64,000 nucleotides of DNA from Oscillatoria sp. FACHB-1407 (GCF_014697545.1 NZ_JACJSA010000003.1:62001-126000), one strand, 5' to 3'; counted from the stretch's first letter, positions 9,957 to 20,951 are shown. The notes: generated from the sequence alone by a model not told the origin. Numbers and translations: made by a program.

Positions 9957-9971
9957 TGATGACAGCTAACA

Positions 9972-10013
9972 AATTAAAAAACAACAAGGCAGGAACACGA
10001 TCGCGTCCTGCCT
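9972..10013 (-). terminator. petF: Rho-independent terminator of the ferredoxin gene
   Basis: On the minus strand an 8-bp stem AGGCAGGA/TCCTGCCT (9987-9994 with 10006-10013) is followed by TTGTTGTTTTTT. The loop contains a GCGATCG core. It lies ~50 bp past the ferredoxin stop codon. Confidence 0.85.
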
Positions 10014-10065
10014 CACCTTCTTATATAAGGCAAACCCAAAATGGGGATGCCAGACAAACTTAAAC

Positions 10066-11004
<939 letters not shown>

Positions 11005-12009
11005 ATGCCCAATCAAGCGACTGCTTACAATGTTGTATTTCCCCTACGAGTGGGGTTGGTGGGCACAGGGTACGCCGCCAAAACAAGAGTCGAGACGTTA
11101 AAAACTGATGCGCGATCGCACCTGATTGCTGTAGCAGGTCACAGTCGCACTCGTGCTGCTGAATTTGGCAAAACCCATGACATTCAAGCGTTTGACTCAT
11201 GGGAGGCGTTGGTGCGCGACTCGGATATCGACCTGGTGTTTATCTCCACGATCAACCGCGATCACGGTGCGATCGCACGAGCCGCCCTAACCGCTAAAAA
11301 ACATGTGGTGATTGAATATCCTTTGGCGTTAGATCTGGCAGAGGCAGAGGAATTGCTGGTTCTGGCAAACGAGAACAATTGCTTTTTGCATGTCGAACAT
11401 ATTGAACTCTTGAGCGGCATTCACCAGGCGATCGTCGATCACCTGCTCAGCATTGGTACACCTTTTTATGTGCGATCGAGCAATATCAATCCACAACGCC
11501 CTGCACCGCAGAAGTGGACTTATCAAGCAGAGTTATTTGGCTTTCCATTAGTTGGGGCTGTCTCCCGTATTCACCGTCTGACTAATCTATTTGGACAGGT
11601 CGTGACCGTGAGTTGTCAGTCACGTTACTGGAAACCAGATGAGGCTTCAGATGCTTACACCTCGTGTTTGTGTACGGCTCAACTACGCTTTGCCAGTGGA
11701 CTCATTGCTGAAGTGATTTACGGGAAGGGAGAAGCACTATGGCAGGGCGATCGCAGCCTCATCATTCAGGGTGAGAAGGGAGCGATTCTGATGGATGGAG
11801 AAGAGGGAACCTTGATTTTGGGCGATGAAACACAATCGTTAGAAGTCGGGAGCCGACGCGGCTTATTTGCTAGAGACACACTTACGGTGTTGGATCATCT
11901 AGAAAAAGGCACCCCCCTCTATGTCTCACCCAGCGATAGTTTGTATGCATTGCGAGTTGCTGATGCAGCCCGACAATCAGCAGAAACCGGAGAAACGGTG
12001 AAGGTATAG
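11005..12009 (+). CDS. bvdR: Biliverdin reductase (Gfo/Idh/MocA fold)
   Basis: A 334-aa NAD(P)H-dependent reductase converting biliverdin IX-alpha to bilirubin; it affects phycobiliprotein assembly. The Rossmann motif VGLVGTGYAA is at the N-terminus. It is followed by ATINxxHGAIAxAAL-like (STINRDHGAIARAAL), the family motif HVEHIELLSGIHQAI, and a C-terminal GSRRGLFxxDTxxVLD block. These blocks match what I remember of the Synechocystis enzyme closely, far better than a generic sugar dehydrogenase. It appears monocistronic. Confidence 0.9.
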   Translation: MPNQATAYNVVFPLRVGLVGTGYAAKTRVETLKTDARSHLIAVAGHSRTRAAEFGKTHDIQAFDSWEALVRDSDIDLVFISTINRDHGAIARAALTAKKHVVIEYPLALDLAEAEELLVLANENNCFLHVEHIELLSGIHQAIVDHLLSIGTPFYVRSSNINPQRPAPQKWTYQAELFGFPLVGAVSRIHRLTNLFGQVVTVSCQSRYWKPDEASDAYTSCLCTAQLRFASGLIAEVIYGKGEALWQGDRSLIIQGEKGAILMDGEEGTLILGDETQSLEVGSRRGLFARDTLTVLDHLEKGTPLYVSPSDSLYALRVADAARQSAETGETVKV

Positions 12010-12240
12010 CGACTGTCTTGACAGTTGCTGTAGTCGTAGCCACATTCGGTGGGGCGGAGGTGAGTCAGGAAGCTCCCCAGCATCAGGGTTTGACCCATTG
12101 CCTCTGCCTTAAGCTTCTTAACCAAAGCTATAGCAACCAAGGGATTGGTTAGGACGGGGTGCAGGGGTGGAACCCCTGGCTGAGGGTGCAGCCCCAGACT
12201 CCTTGTATTAAGTATTAACTGTCTAGACAGCTATATAAAT
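12010..12240. other. Intergenic hairpin-rich stretch after bvdR
   Basis: ACTGTC-TT-GACAGT (12012-12025) directly follows the bvdR stop and may help end transcription. A GC-rich nested hairpin region at about 12156-12200 combines the blocks GGGGTGCAGGGG, AACCCC and GTGCAGCCCC. No gene is seen. Confidence 0.5.
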
Positions 12241-12384
12241 ACCTGGCGAATGAATTCGCGGTTATGGGAGCCAAGTCCACCTGCGCGAACTACGGACAAT
12301 CAAGGTATGCCGAACCGACGCAGGTCGGTTTTGCTCTTGTAGCTGCGGTTTTAACCGCCAAGATCCCGATCCCAAACTCAAGTT
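12241..12384 (+). repeat. Four-hairpin dispersed element, copy B
   Basis: Second copy of the element at 1768. Modules are GCGAA-TGAA-TTCGC, an imperfect AGTCC..GAACT, the perfect AACCGAC-GCAG-GTCGGTT, and GCGGTT-TT-AACCGC. It ends just inside or at the 3' end of the next minus-strand gene. Confidence 0.88.
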
Positions 12385-12761
12385 AAGCTAACGTTTGAGT
12401 TAGCGTGATCCAACGCTGTGTCAGAGGGTTCGTTGACGCGACGGGAATACCACCATTCCTTAAGCGATAGGGGCAATTTTACCCAGTAGAGCGTCATGAC
12501 AAGCGGTTCCCCAGGGTGGTGTTGCTCCAGAATCTGGACGGAATAGGATGGAGAATTTTTAGACGACAAATCGACGACGAATCGTTTACCAATTCGCCGC
12601 CAACTTGGTTCTTTGCCACGCCACTCTAATCGGCAACAGGGCCAGGGCAATTCTTCTCGATCAAATAAGCGACAACAGGGACCAATCACTCGATAAGTGA
12701 AATGTCCACCGGGGCTTGAAAAAGTATCTCCAAACTGGAGTGGATGCTGAGGTAACTTCAA
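12378..12761 (-). CDS. Hypothetical protein
   Basis: A 127-aa protein with no family that I recognise. It has Cys-rich points (GPCCRLF and WPCCRLEW), is rich in Trp and Arg, and has no membrane segment. Its base composition is similar to neighbouring genes and it is alone on its strand between repeats. The C-terminal end meets repeat copy B, so the last residues may be repeat-derived. It may bind a metal through the paired cysteines, but this is speculation. Confidence 0.6.
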   Translation of the reverse strand: MKLPQHPLQFGDTFSSPGGHFTYRVIGPCCRLFDREELPWPCCRLEWRGKEPSWRRIGKRFVVDLSSKNSPSYSVQILEQHHPGEPLVMTLYWVKLPLSLKEWWYSRRVNEPSDTALDHANSNVSLT

Positions 12762-12888
12762 GCTAAGACTGCATCAAGATAACTTTACGGATTGGCAATG
12801 CGAAACAGTTTTTCTTCTGGGGCGATCGCCAATCGGCCTTGACCCATCGCCGGATCAACCAGCATTAATGACACTTGTCAATTGACAC

Positions 12889-13191
12889 TTACCAGCTTGA
12901 CTTAACAACACCCGGTAACAACCCCTGGTGAGCCATTTCACGGATAACGTGACGAGATAGCCCGAAATCGCGGTAAACCCCTCTGGGGCGACCTGTCAAC
13001 CAGCAACGATTGCGGTGACGAGTGCGAGCACTGTTACGAGGTAGCTGTTGAATTTGCCGATGAATTTCAAGCTTTTCTTGCTGAGAAGTCGCGCTTGCAA
13101 ATTGCTCTTTTAACTCTGCTCGTTTTGCAGAATACTTCTCCATTAATCGTTCGCGCTTCTTCTCGCGCTCAATCATGCTCTTCTTTGCCAT
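12889..13191 (-). CDS. rpsN: 30S ribosomal protein S14
   Basis: The 100-aa form used by cyanobacteria and plastids. It starts [16 protein letters not shown] and contains the conserved C-terminal block [20 protein letters not shown]. It lacks the zinc-finger cysteines of the short S14 form. An upstream in-frame extension to 13275 exists but does not look ribosomal, so I chose the ATG at 13191. It is downstream of nth on the same strand, part of a serS...rpsN minus-strand block. Confidence 0.96.
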   Translation of the reverse strand: MAKKSMIEREKKRERLMEKYSAKRAELKEQFASATSQQEKLEIHRQIQQLPRNSARTRHRNRCWLTGRPRGVYRDFGLSRHVIREMAHQGLLPGVVKSSW

Positions 13192-13278
13192 GAACCTGGG
13201 ATAACTCCGGAAAAAATCAAGACAGCATTCTCTATAGTAACTAACTTTTGAGCCAATGACCAAAGCAACGGTCACAGG

Positions 13279-13974
13279 CTAGGGCAATGTCACGACCGGG
13301 GTTGGTGGAGGTGTCACCTTTGCCATATTCACTGAGGGACACAAATCTGCCAGTAAACACCGCTCACAGGCAGGGTTACGCGCCATGCACACGGCCCGAC
13401 CATGATAGATCAGGCGAATTGACCAGTTTTCCCAATCGGGCTGAGGCAAAAGCTCGATCAAGTCTCGTTCAATGCGCACCGGATCATCGTGCTCAGTTAG
13501 ACCCAGACGGTTGCTCAACCGCTTGACGTGAGTATCAACGGTAACTCCGGCGTTAATGCCGTAGGCATGTGCCAACACAACATTGGCAGTTTTACGGGCG
13601 ACTCCGGGCAGTTTCAACAACTCCTCCATGAGTTTGGGCACTTCCCCGCCGTACTCTGTCACAATCATGCGACAGGCAGCCTGGATATTTTTGGCTTTAT
13701 TTCGGTAGAAACCCGTCGATCGCACCAGAGTTTCGATTTCCGATAGCTCTGCACTGGCGAGTGCAGCGGCATCAGGGAACCGCCGGAATAGCTCTGGGGT
13801 TACCATATTGACGCGCTCATCGGTGCATTGAGCCGAGAGAATGGTTGCCACCAGCAGTTGCACTGGAGTTTCGTAATTGAGGGAACAGGTGGCATCGGGA
13901 TAGAGCCGCTTGAGCCGCACCAGAATCTCCAGTGCGCGATGTTTTTTGGCAGCTAGCTTTCGAGAAATACCCAC
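13279..13974 (-). CDS. nth: Endonuclease III
   Basis: A 231-aa bifunctional base-excision-repair DNA glycosylase/AP lyase for oxidised pyrimidines. The helix-hairpin-helix is LLKLPGVARKTANVVLAHA, with the catalytic Lys in ARKTAN and the catalytic Asp in TVDTHVKRLSNRLG. The [4Fe-4S] ligands are spaced C-x6-C-x2-C-x5-C in CMARNPACERCLLADLC near the C-terminus. It is separated from rseP by only ~17 bases and is probably co-transcribed. Confidence 0.96.
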   Translation of the reverse strand: MGISRKLAAKKHRALEILVRLKRLYPDATCSLNYETPVQLLVATILSAQCTDERVNMVTPELFRRFPDAAALASAELSEIETLVRSTGFYRNKAKNIQAACRMIVTEYGGEVPKLMEELLKLPGVARKTANVVLAHAYGINAGVTVDTHVKRLSNRLGLTEHDDPVRIERDLIELLPQPDWENWSIRLIYHGRAVCMARNPACERCLLADLCPSVNMAKVTPPPTPVVTLP

Positions 13975-13991
13975 AGTTTTAAGCCAGAGAT

Positions 13992-15083
13992 TTAGCGGTG
14001 GAAGATTTCGAGTTGAGCGGTATCACGAACGATCAGGAAGATTCCCAAGCCTAAGAGCAATACTAAGCCCGTTTGCATGACATTTTCTTGCAGGCGATCG
14101 GGCAGGGGTTTGCCGCGCAACGCCTCAATTAACAGGAACAGCAGTTGCCCACCATCGAGAGCAGGCAAAGGCAAAATGTTAATGATAGCGAGGTTGATGC
14201 TAATGATGGCGGTATAGGGGAAGAGGCTGAAGGGGTCGGAGGTGACTAACCCTGCGCCCTGTTCCACAATTTTGACGGGACCTGCGACTTGACCTGCCAC
14301 CTGTGAGAAGTTGGTGATTAGCATGACAAAGCCCTGTACCGTCCGGGTGAACATGTTTTGGAACATGTCAGCCGCTAATCCGAAGACTTCAAAAATCCCG
14401 TTGGGGCGACGGAACTGGAGTTTGCCATTGGGTTGCAGTTGAACGCCGATGCGGGGGGTGCCACTGGCATCAGGGATTGGGGTAACGATGAGATCCAGTT
14501 GGCGATCGCCCCGTTGCACTGTCAAATCAATCGGTTCGTTGGGGCTGCTCTTGATCGTGTCCATCAGCGTCGTCACTGCCCCTTCAGAGGCTCCCAGGGA
14601 TTGCCCATCCACTGCCAAAATGATGTCTCCGACGCGAATTCCGGCTTGAGCCGCTGGCGACTCTTGCGAAATGACCTCTGGAATCAGTACTCCAGGTTGA
14701 TAGTTAACCCCATTGGGCACGCCAACCGCTGTAAATTGAGCGACATAGACTAAGTAAGCGAACACCAAATTAGCAATCACACCCGCGCTAATGACGATCG
14801 CCCGATCGAGGACAGGTCGATTTTTTAACAAATTGGGATCGTTTGGAGGAATTTCACTATCGGGGTCATCGTCTGGAAATCCAACAAAACCACCCAGTGG
14901 GATTGCTCTCAATGCGTATTCGGTTTGCGGACCCTGATATTTCCACAGGGTAGGACCAAACCCAATAGAGAACCGATTCACATGAATTCCTTGAAGACGG
15001 GCTGCAAAAAAGTGCCCCATCTCGTGTACCACAATCAAAATAGCGAGAGCTGCGATTGTTGCTAAGGTCGCCGCTAAAGTCAT
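13992..15083 (-). CDS. rseP: RseP-type site-2 zinc metalloprotease
   Basis: A 363-aa intramembrane protease of the M50 family that cleaves membrane-bound regulators. The zinc motif HEMGH is at residues 20-24, within the first transmembrane helix. A PDZ domain lies around residues 115-205 (SPAAQAGIRVGDIILAVDG). The third-ligand motif LDGGQ is at D310 in a later helix, and a last transmembrane segment ends the protein. Gene context (serS, M23 peptidase, nth) suggests a housekeeping role. Confidence 0.95.
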   Translation of the reverse strand: MTLAATLATIAALAILIVVHEMGHFFAARLQGIHVNRFSIGFGPTLWKYQGPQTEYALRAIPLGGFVGFPDDDPDSEIPPNDPNLLKNRPVLDRAIVISAGVIANLVFAYLVYVAQFTAVGVPNGVNYQPGVLIPEVISQESPAAQAGIRVGDIILAVDGQSLGASEGAVTTLMDTIKSSPNEPIDLTVQRGDRQLDLIVTPIPDASGTPRIGVQLQPNGKLQFRRPNGIFEVFGLAADMFQNMFTRTVQGFVMLITNFSQVAGQVAGPVKIVEQGAGLVTSDPFSLFPYTAIISINLAIINILPLPALDGGQLLFLLIEALRGKPLPDRLQENVMQTGLVLLLGLGIFLIVRDTAQLEIFHR

Positions 15084-15238
15084 AAGCCCGGAACATTGCT
15101 CAATTTATGTTCCTACTATTCTAAGGTGCATTTTCTCCAGACAGCCTGAACAATAGGGAAGGTTTTGTTGCAACGGGTGGGGGCAAAGACATGGTGAGCT
15201 ACAACTCTACCCCTTCAACTCTCTACCTTTCAACCTGA

Positions 15239-16597
15239 TTATCGATTTGCAATGACTGCATCCTGGGGAATCATGGGATCGATCGCCACCCATCCCGTTT
15301 GGGTGGGAGTATGAATTTCAAAGTGCAGGTGAGGTCCGGTAGAGTTGCCCGTGCTACCGACCCAACCAATAACCTGACCTTGCTGAATGTTGGTGCCGGG
15401 TTCTACAGCGATATTGGAGAGGTGAGCATAGAGTGTGCGTTGGCTGGGATCGCTGTGTTCCAGGACAACCGTTAAGCCATAACCGTCCATAAACTCGGCG
15501 GTGACAACTTGACCTGACAGGGCGGCTAAAACGGGAGTGCCATAGGGTGCGCCAAAATCAACGCCATGATGAAAGCGGCGATCGCCAGTGATCGGGTGAA
15601 TGCGCCAACCAAACCGGGAAGTAATTTCAGCCACGATTGCCAGGGGATAGGTCATCGTTTGAAAGGCCTGCATCAGTAGGGGCTGATAGCTGATATTGGT
15701 CATAACTGGAGTCACAGCCTTACATTTGCTGATGTTTCGCTGCACTCGATATTGCTGAGCCCGTTCCACCAGGCTATACAGCATGTCGGGATACTGCCCT
15801 CTCAGGTTTAGGGTTGGTGTTGCGATCTGGTCAACTTCGGCAGTCTTACAAACCTGTGGACGGGTTGATCCGAGTTGCCGTAAATATTCTGCTGGAATTT
15901 GATCTTGAATATTGAGGGGAGGCTCAGCGGAAACAGCAGAACCATCCGAAATTCCAGCAGTTTCGGAAGGAGGTGCTGCCAAAACGTCTGCCTCTATGGC
16001 ATCAATTTCGGTCAGAAGTGCCGCTTGAGATTCCGCAGGCAGGGCGGGATTTTGGGCAGTTCGACGGGCTTGGGCAAAGTCGCCAACGTGAGCATAGTAC
16101 AGGGCAGATTTAGTCAGGTTTTCCCGCAGACGAGCTTCCCGCTCTGGTCGGTCTTGTTCAACCAGGCGAGCAAGCCGCTCACTGACACTTAACCGTTGCG
16201 CTGTTGGATTCTCAGGGACCGGAGAGGTTTCAACCGGGCTTTCAGGAATTGCCGTTTCAACCGAGGGAGTTTGAGAGGGGTTCACTGCTGCATCTAGGTC
16301 AGCCGTCTCTGTGGGGGATGGTTGCTCTTCCGCTGCCGGGATGGGAGTCGAAGGTTGCTCAACGGAAGGATTGGGTTGAGAGAACTCTTGAGTGGCGATC
16401 GCTTCTGGAGCCGCAACACCGGATTGCGCAGGAACGGGTGTTATGTCTGCCTCAGGAGCGGCATCGGGAGCCTCTGCGGGATTGGAAGGAGCAGATTCAG
16501 GATTGGCGATCGCCATCGGGGCGAGATAGTCGAGAGCAATCGAACTCAGGGCAGCTGTCATTAAAAGCTGTCCGGCAGGCTTGAGCGCACGCTTCAT
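15239..16597 (-). CDS. Secreted M23 (LytM) peptidoglycan endopeptidase
   Basis: A 452-aa protein with an N-terminal signal peptide (residues 1 to ~32, ending AIANPES). A ~100-residue Pro/Glu/Ala-rich linker and a helical region follow. The C-terminal LytM domain has zinc ligands H344 and D347 in HHGVDFG and H425 in HLHFE, and a GWRIHPITGDRRFH entry. It should cut peptide cross-links in the cell wall or activate amidases. Its position beside serS and rseP suggests constitutive expression. Confidence 0.93.
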   Translation of the reverse strand: MKRALKPAGQLLMTAALSSIALDYLAPMAIANPESAPSNPAEAPDAAPEADITPVPAQSGVAAPEAIATQEFSQPNPSVEQPSTPIPAAEEQPSPTETADLDAAVNPSQTPSVETAIPESPVETSPVPENPTAQRLSVSERLARLVEQDRPEREARLRENLTKSALYYAHVGDFAQARRTAQNPALPAESQAALLTEIDAIEADVLAAPPSETAGISDGSAVSAEPPLNIQDQIPAEYLRQLGSTRPQVCKTAEVDQIATPTLNLRGQYPDMLYSLVERAQQYRVQRNISKCKAVTPVMTNISYQPLLMQAFQTMTYPLAIVAEITSRFGWRIHPITGDRRFHHGVDFGAPYGTPVLAALSGQVVTAEFMDGYGLTVVLEHSDPSQRTLYAHLSNIAVEPGTNIQQGQVIGWVGSTGNSTGPHLHFEIHTPTQTGWVAIDPMIPQDAVIANR

Positions 16598-16693
16598 AGG
16601 AGGTCGGAGCTTATGTGGGAAATCAGCAAACAGGGTGTCTCCGACACATTACGAATGCCATGCATCCCCATCCGGATAGAGTTGTGGGAAAGG

Positions 16694-17974
16694 CTACAGC
16701 ACGTCGCGTTTGAGATAGGGTTGTAGCACCGTGGGAATCCGGACGGTGCCATCGGGTTGCTGATAGTTCTCCAAAATGGCTGACATCGTCCGCCCGATCG
16801 CCAGACCAGATCCATTTAACGTATGCACCAGTTGAGTGCCCTTTTTACCTGCTTCTTTGAAGCGAGTGTTACCCCGTCGGGCTTGAAAGTCGAGGCAGTT
16901 GGAGCAACTGGAGATCTCGCGATACTTTCCGGCGGAGGGCAACCACACCTCCAGGTCATAGGTCTTGGTGGCAGAGAAACCCAAATCGCCCGTACACAAC
17001 TCAATCACACGATAGGGCAACTGGAGTGCTTGCAAAATGCCTTCCGCACTTTGGGTCAAGGTTTCTAGTTCTGCCATTGAGGTGTCGGGATGGACAAACT
17101 TAAACATCTCGACTTTGTTGAATTGATGCAGACGGATCAAGCCGCGAGTGTCTCGCCCATAACTGCCTGCCTCGCGTCGAAAACAGGGTGTATAGGCGCA
17201 GTAGTAGAGGGGTAGCTCTTCAGCCGCAAGGATTTCATCCCGATGAAAACTGTTGATGGGGACTTCAGCGGTGGGAGTCAACCACAGGTCATCGTTTTTG
17301 CACTGAAAGCTCTCCTCAGCAAATTTGGGTAACTGACCTGAGGCTGTGAGAGATGCGGTGTTAACCAGAATCGGTGGCAAGACTTCGGTGTAACCCGCTT
17401 GAGTGTGTTGATCGAGCATGAATTGAATTAATGCCCGCTCTAACGCTGCACCTGCTCCGATCAATGTGACAAAGCGGCTCTGAGCAACTTTAACCGATCG
17501 CTCAAAGTTAAGGATGCCGAGCTTTTCGCCAATCTCCCAATGGGGCAGAATGTCTGGGTTTTGAGGGATATATTCGTCGCCCCAGCGTCTCACCTCGACG
17601 TTCTCGTCTTCGCTCTTGCCGATGGGTGTAGACTCGCTGGGGAGGTTGGGAATCGTCAGCAACATCGCCTCAATTTGTGCCTTCAATTCCTTCTCTTGAG
17701 GCTCTAACTCACTCAATGTTGCTTTGATCTGGTTGCCCTCATCCCGCAGTGCCTGAATCTCAGGATCTTGAGGATTTGCGCCTGATTTCATCTTTTGCCC
17801 CACCAGCTTGCCGATCTCGTTGCTGCGGGCTTGCAATTGCGATCGCTCTACCTCCAGCGATCGCTGTTGTTGATCCAGATCTAAAATCGGCTTCAAATCA
17901 TACCCACCCCCTCGCAAATTCAACCGTTCTTGAACCTGCTCTGGGTTTTCGCGGATCAGTTTGAGATCAAGCAC
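16694..17974 (-). CDS. serS: Seryl-tRNA synthetase
   Basis: A 426-aa class II synthetase. The N-terminal long antiparallel coiled coil (residues ~25-100) binds the tRNA variable arm. Motif 2 is [20 protein letters not shown] and motif 3 is [14 protein letters not shown]. Length is typical. It is first in the minus-strand block serS-M23-rseP-nth-rpsN, with 96 bases before the M23 gene. Confidence 0.97.
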   Translation of the reverse strand: MLDLKLIRENPEQVQERLNLRGGGYDLKPILDLDQQQRSLEVERSQLQARSNEIGKLVGQKMKSGANPQDPEIQALRDEGNQIKATLSELEPQEKELKAQIEAMLLTIPNLPSESTPIGKSEDENVEVRRWGDEYIPQNPDILPHWEIGEKLGILNFERSVKVAQSRFVTLIGAGAALERALIQFMLDQHTQAGYTEVLPPILVNTASLTASGQLPKFAEESFQCKNDDLWLTPTAEVPINSFHRDEILAAEELPLYYCAYTPCFRREAGSYGRDTRGLIRLHQFNKVEMFKFVHPDTSMAELETLTQSAEGILQALQLPYRVIELCTGDLGFSATKTYDLEVWLPSAGKYREISSCSNCLDFQARRGNTRFKEAGKKGTQLVHTLNGSGLAIGRTMSAILENYQQPDGTVRIPTVLQPYLKRDVL

Positions 17975-18051
17975 AACACGTCCTCAGTTGCTCAGTTACC
18001 ATCTATTCTGCCAACTGATCAAGATAACATCTTGCGGGGAGGAGGTGACGA

Positions 18052-18150
18052 GGAAAGGATAAAGTCTAAAGGATAAAGGATAAGAAAGAAGAGGAAAGAG
18101 AGAAGAAAGAAAAACGCAAAGGCTAAAGGATGAAGGATCAGAGAAAAGAG
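18052..18150. repeat. Purine-rich heptad array (AAGGATA/AAGGCTA class)
   Basis: Degenerate 7-bp-period repeats upstream of serS, built from units such as GGATAAA, GTCTAAA and AAGGATG, with GAAAGAA-type variants. The same class recurs at 22042, 30305 and 36112. No gene is seen in the remaining 17975-18352 stretch. Confidence 0.8.
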
Positions 18151-18240
18151 ACAGTGGATTAGAGCTTGAACGAAGCGTTAACAAGCTATCTATAGCGATC
18201 GCCAAAACCATTAGGACATGCATTGGAGTCCTGCTGCGAG

Positions 18241-18260
18241 AGACGCGATTAATCGCGTCT
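18241..18260. repeat. Perfect 20-bp palindrome AGACGCGATTAATCGCGTCT
   Basis: A perfect inverted repeat. The same 20-mer occurs at 46095-46114 and a one-base variant at 51249-51268. It is a dispersed palindromic repeat, possibly a protein-binding site or a transposase-mobilised REP-like sequence. Confidence 0.9.
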
Positions 18261-18352
18261 GTCCTGTTGAGTGCCTTGTCTTAACTGGGGTGACTACGGC
18301 TATATTTTGTTCGGCCTTTATCCTTATAACCTTTAGCCCTCATACTTTGTTC

Positions 18353-18517
18353 TTACACCAAATGCCATTTGCAGACGAGCTTGTTGTCAATGATTTCCCA
18401 TTTTGCGGTCAATCCAGTGCGGTTGGGTTGCGTGTTGAGGGGATAGGCAATGCGCTCAACGACCGGGTTCTGCATCAAAGTGTGGGAGGGGCGATCGCTG
18501 TGGTTGATAGATTTCAT
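18353..18517 (-). CDS. Small conserved-looking protein, 54 aa
   Basis: A short ORF on the minus strand starting MKSINHSDRP and ending TAKWEIIDNKLVCKWHLV. The C-terminal half has the amphipathic, Trp-rich pattern of a folded beta-hairpin protein rather than random translation. AAAGG lies upstream at a longer than ideal spacing. It overlaps a plus-strand ORF (18218-18556) that looks spurious. Function unknown. Confidence 0.55.
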   Translation of the reverse strand: MKSINHSDRPSHTLMQNPVVERIAYPLNTQPNRTGLTAKWEIIDNKLVCKWHLV

Positions 18518-18647
18518 GGGAGTAACCTTTGGGCTTATGAGGTCACAACTGTTTAAGTTGCATACCTATTACCCCAAGGTTGACGATTGGTATTCCCAGC
18601 TACTCCTCGTGTTCTCTGTCGAGAATGGTGGTGACGCTTATCACTGA

Positions 18648-20882
18648 CTAAGGAACGTTGACGGGAATCAGCGCATTTTCAGGGATGTGACCCACAAAGC
18701 GTCCCTCCTCCGCTAACATTACGACCAAACGCAACGACCAATCAGGACCAATGCCGTAGAGATCGGCCCAGGGAATCGCCACCTCCAGACACAACTCAAA
18801 GCACACCTGAGCTTTGTGCACCAGGGTCTTCCATTGGAAGTGTTCTCCTGCTTCCTGGAACCACACATCCTGATTCAACAGATTGATCCCCAGATGATGA
18901 TGGAATAGATAGTTCATGGGGGCTTCGTCAGGCAGATCGGCGATCGGGGCAGGGCTGTTGTGCATGGTGCGATCGGGATAGAACCACAACAGGTGCAGTT
19001 CTGGTGGAAAGTCGATTCCCGGTCGTGATCCCGCTTTGAAGTCTACGCGCAGATACAGATTCAAGTGATCGACACCATACCAGATGCGTTGAATCACGCT
19101 GCTCTGGTGCATCGTTCCGCGTGCGCCACCGATTTCAATGCGTCCGGCTTTGTCCCAATCTTGCTCATCACCACGACCATCAATCACCGGATGGATAAAG
19201 CTCTGCGGCTGATGATCTCCGCGTTCCGCGTGCTCCTCAACAGGACGACGCACATCTGCCGGGACAGGTTCATTCAACGCTACATAGAGTGCGGTGAGGT
19301 GTTCCCGAAACAGTTGATCAAACATGGCATCCTGGTTGGAGGAGTGCCCCTCACCAAACCACCAGAACCAGTCCGAGCCTTCAGCGGCATACAACGCCTC
19401 CCAGGCTTCAGGGTTGTTTTCCTCGGTTGCTTCGGGATGATTTGCCAGAACCTGACGGGCTTGGGTGAGCAGATCCCAGGCGCGGTTTTTGGCGGGGTCG
19501 CCAATCCACGTAGTGAAACTGCCATCCACCCAGGAGCCACTGTGCAACTGATTGGCAGGTAGCGTAGCCGTTGGTGGGAACTGCTCAACGAATTCTGAGA
19601 CGGTTACTAAGCGAATGTCGGGATGTGCGCTGAACCGCTCATAGAGATTTTCTAAGAAGGGCTTACCGTCGAGGGAATAGTATTCCCAGCAGTTTTCGCC
19701 ATCCAGAGCGATCGTCACGAGCCAGGGTTGTTCTAAAGCGGTGGTTTCCTCGGTTTGGTGGGACTTAAGGGTGTGGGCGATCGCCTCTAAGTGCCCAATC
19801 AGATCTTGAGCCGCCTTGGCTGGCTCCATCGCACCATAGGTAAACCCGATCAAATCTGACAAACGGTGATCACGGAAGACGATCGCCAGATCCCCGTGGG
19901 GTGTTTCGAGTCGATAGGGGCGATAGAGCAACTCTGGCTCTAACACGTTACCTTGCCCATCCCGATGAAAGAAGTGTTTAATCGTCCAACCCAAAACCGC
20001 TTCGTCGGAGCACAGCCAGTTAAAGCCCTGTTCAGCGACATACGGCAAGATCGTCGGACTCACGGATTGCTCTGAGGGCCATAAGCCACGTGGCTCCCGT
20101 CCAAACCGCTCCTGATACATCTGCTTGGCTTTTTTCAAGTGGCGAGGAATGTCTTCTGCCCACATAAAACGCGCTTGAGGTAGAGCCATCTGGGGTACTG
20201 CCACTCGACCCGCATTGGTGTCAGCCAGTAGGGGCAAAATCGGGTGGGTGTAAGGGGTAGTTGTCACCTCCAGTTGGCCTGCATCCTGCATTTTGCGGTG
20301 TTGCGGAATAATACGACCAAGGATCTCGCGTTGCTTAGAAAAAATCCGTTGGCGATCGCTCAGGGTAAAGCCCCGATCTTGCTTAAGCCATTGAGCAATC
20401 TCTGGATCATCCCAAAATAGGGGATCGATCCACGACAGGTTATGCCATGCCAGCAGATCACTGTAGTCTTGATCTGTCCAGTGGGTTAAGCACCACTGTT
20501 GTCCCTTGTCCTGGCGTTGATAATACAACTCGGCGTAGCGAGGATGGGGATCAACCAGCGTGCGATGATTGCCATCGAAGAAATGTTGAACTGCAAATTC
20601 TTTTTGCTCCAGGGTCAGGTGCTCTGTAGCGGTTAAAGCGACTGAAAGATAAGGGTCGATCGCCGTTCCAGCGACATAATCCTCAATTTGGAGAATCAGC
20701 GAGGGCACCAGGTTTACGGTCTGGTGCAACTTGGGATATTGCTCTAACAACAGCACCAAATCTAGATAATCTTTTGTGCCATGCAGGCGCACCCAGGGAA
20801 GGCGATATTGACGGGCAGTGCGGCTTAAATAGAGCGGTTGGTGCTGGTGCCAAATAAACGCAACGTAAAGGGGATGGGACAT
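18648..20882 (-). CDS. GH57 family glycoside hydrolase (alpha-amylase/4-alpha-glucanotransferase-like)
   Basis: A 744-aa cytoplasmic enzyme predicted to act on alpha-glucans such as glycogen. Motif 1 of GH57 is WHQHQPLY at the N-terminus, GLWPSEQSVS matches the conserved region before the nucleophile, and TIALDGENCWEYY is the family motif 4-like segment. The last ~200 residues form an extra beta-rich domain, possibly carbohydrate-binding. The precise substrate cannot be told from sequence. Confidence 0.9.
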   Translation of the reverse strand: MSHPLYVAFIWHQHQPLYLSRTARQYRLPWVRLHGTKDYLDLVLLLEQYPKLHQTVNLVPSLILQIEDYVAGTAIDPYLSVALTATEHLTLEQKEFAVQHFFDGNHRTLVDPHPRYAELYYQRQDKGQQWCLTHWTDQDYSDLLAWHNLSWIDPLFWDDPEIAQWLKQDRGFTLSDRQRIFSKQREILGRIIPQHRKMQDAGQLEVTTTPYTHPILPLLADTNAGRVAVPQMALPQARFMWAEDIPRHLKKAKQMYQERFGREPRGLWPSEQSVSPTILPYVAEQGFNWLCSDEAVLGWTIKHFFHRDGQGNVLEPELLYRPYRLETPHGDLAIVFRDHRLSDLIGFTYGAMEPAKAAQDLIGHLEAIAHTLKSHQTEETTALEQPWLVTIALDGENCWEYYSLDGKPFLENLYERFSAHPDIRLVTVSEFVEQFPPTATLPANQLHSGSWVDGSFTTWIGDPAKNRAWDLLTQARQVLANHPEATEENNPEAWEALYAAEGSDWFWWFGEGHSSNQDAMFDQLFREHLTALYVALNEPVPADVRRPVEEHAERGDHQPQSFIHPVIDGRGDEQDWDKAGRIEIGGARGTMHQSSVIQRIWYGVDHLNLYLRVDFKAGSRPGIDFPPELHLLWFYPDRTMHNSPAPIADLPDEAPMNYLFHHHLGINLLNQDVWFQEAGEHFQWKTLVHKAQVCFELCLEVAIPWADLYGIGPDWSLRLVVMLAEEGRFVGHIPENALIPVNVP

Positions 20883-20951
20883 AACGTTGAGGAAGCAACC
20901 TGTTGAATTTGCCCAAACGGGCGGTTAAGCAAGCAAAACTTAACCAGCCTT

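Noticed and set aside
13192-13275. 28-residue N-terminal extension of rpsN
   Set aside because: It does not resemble S14; the ATG at 13191 gives the canonical 100-aa protein.
18218-18556. 112-aa plus-strand ORF
   Set aside because: It starts in the flank of a palindromic repeat, crosses a dispersed repeat and lies over a better minus-strand small ORF.
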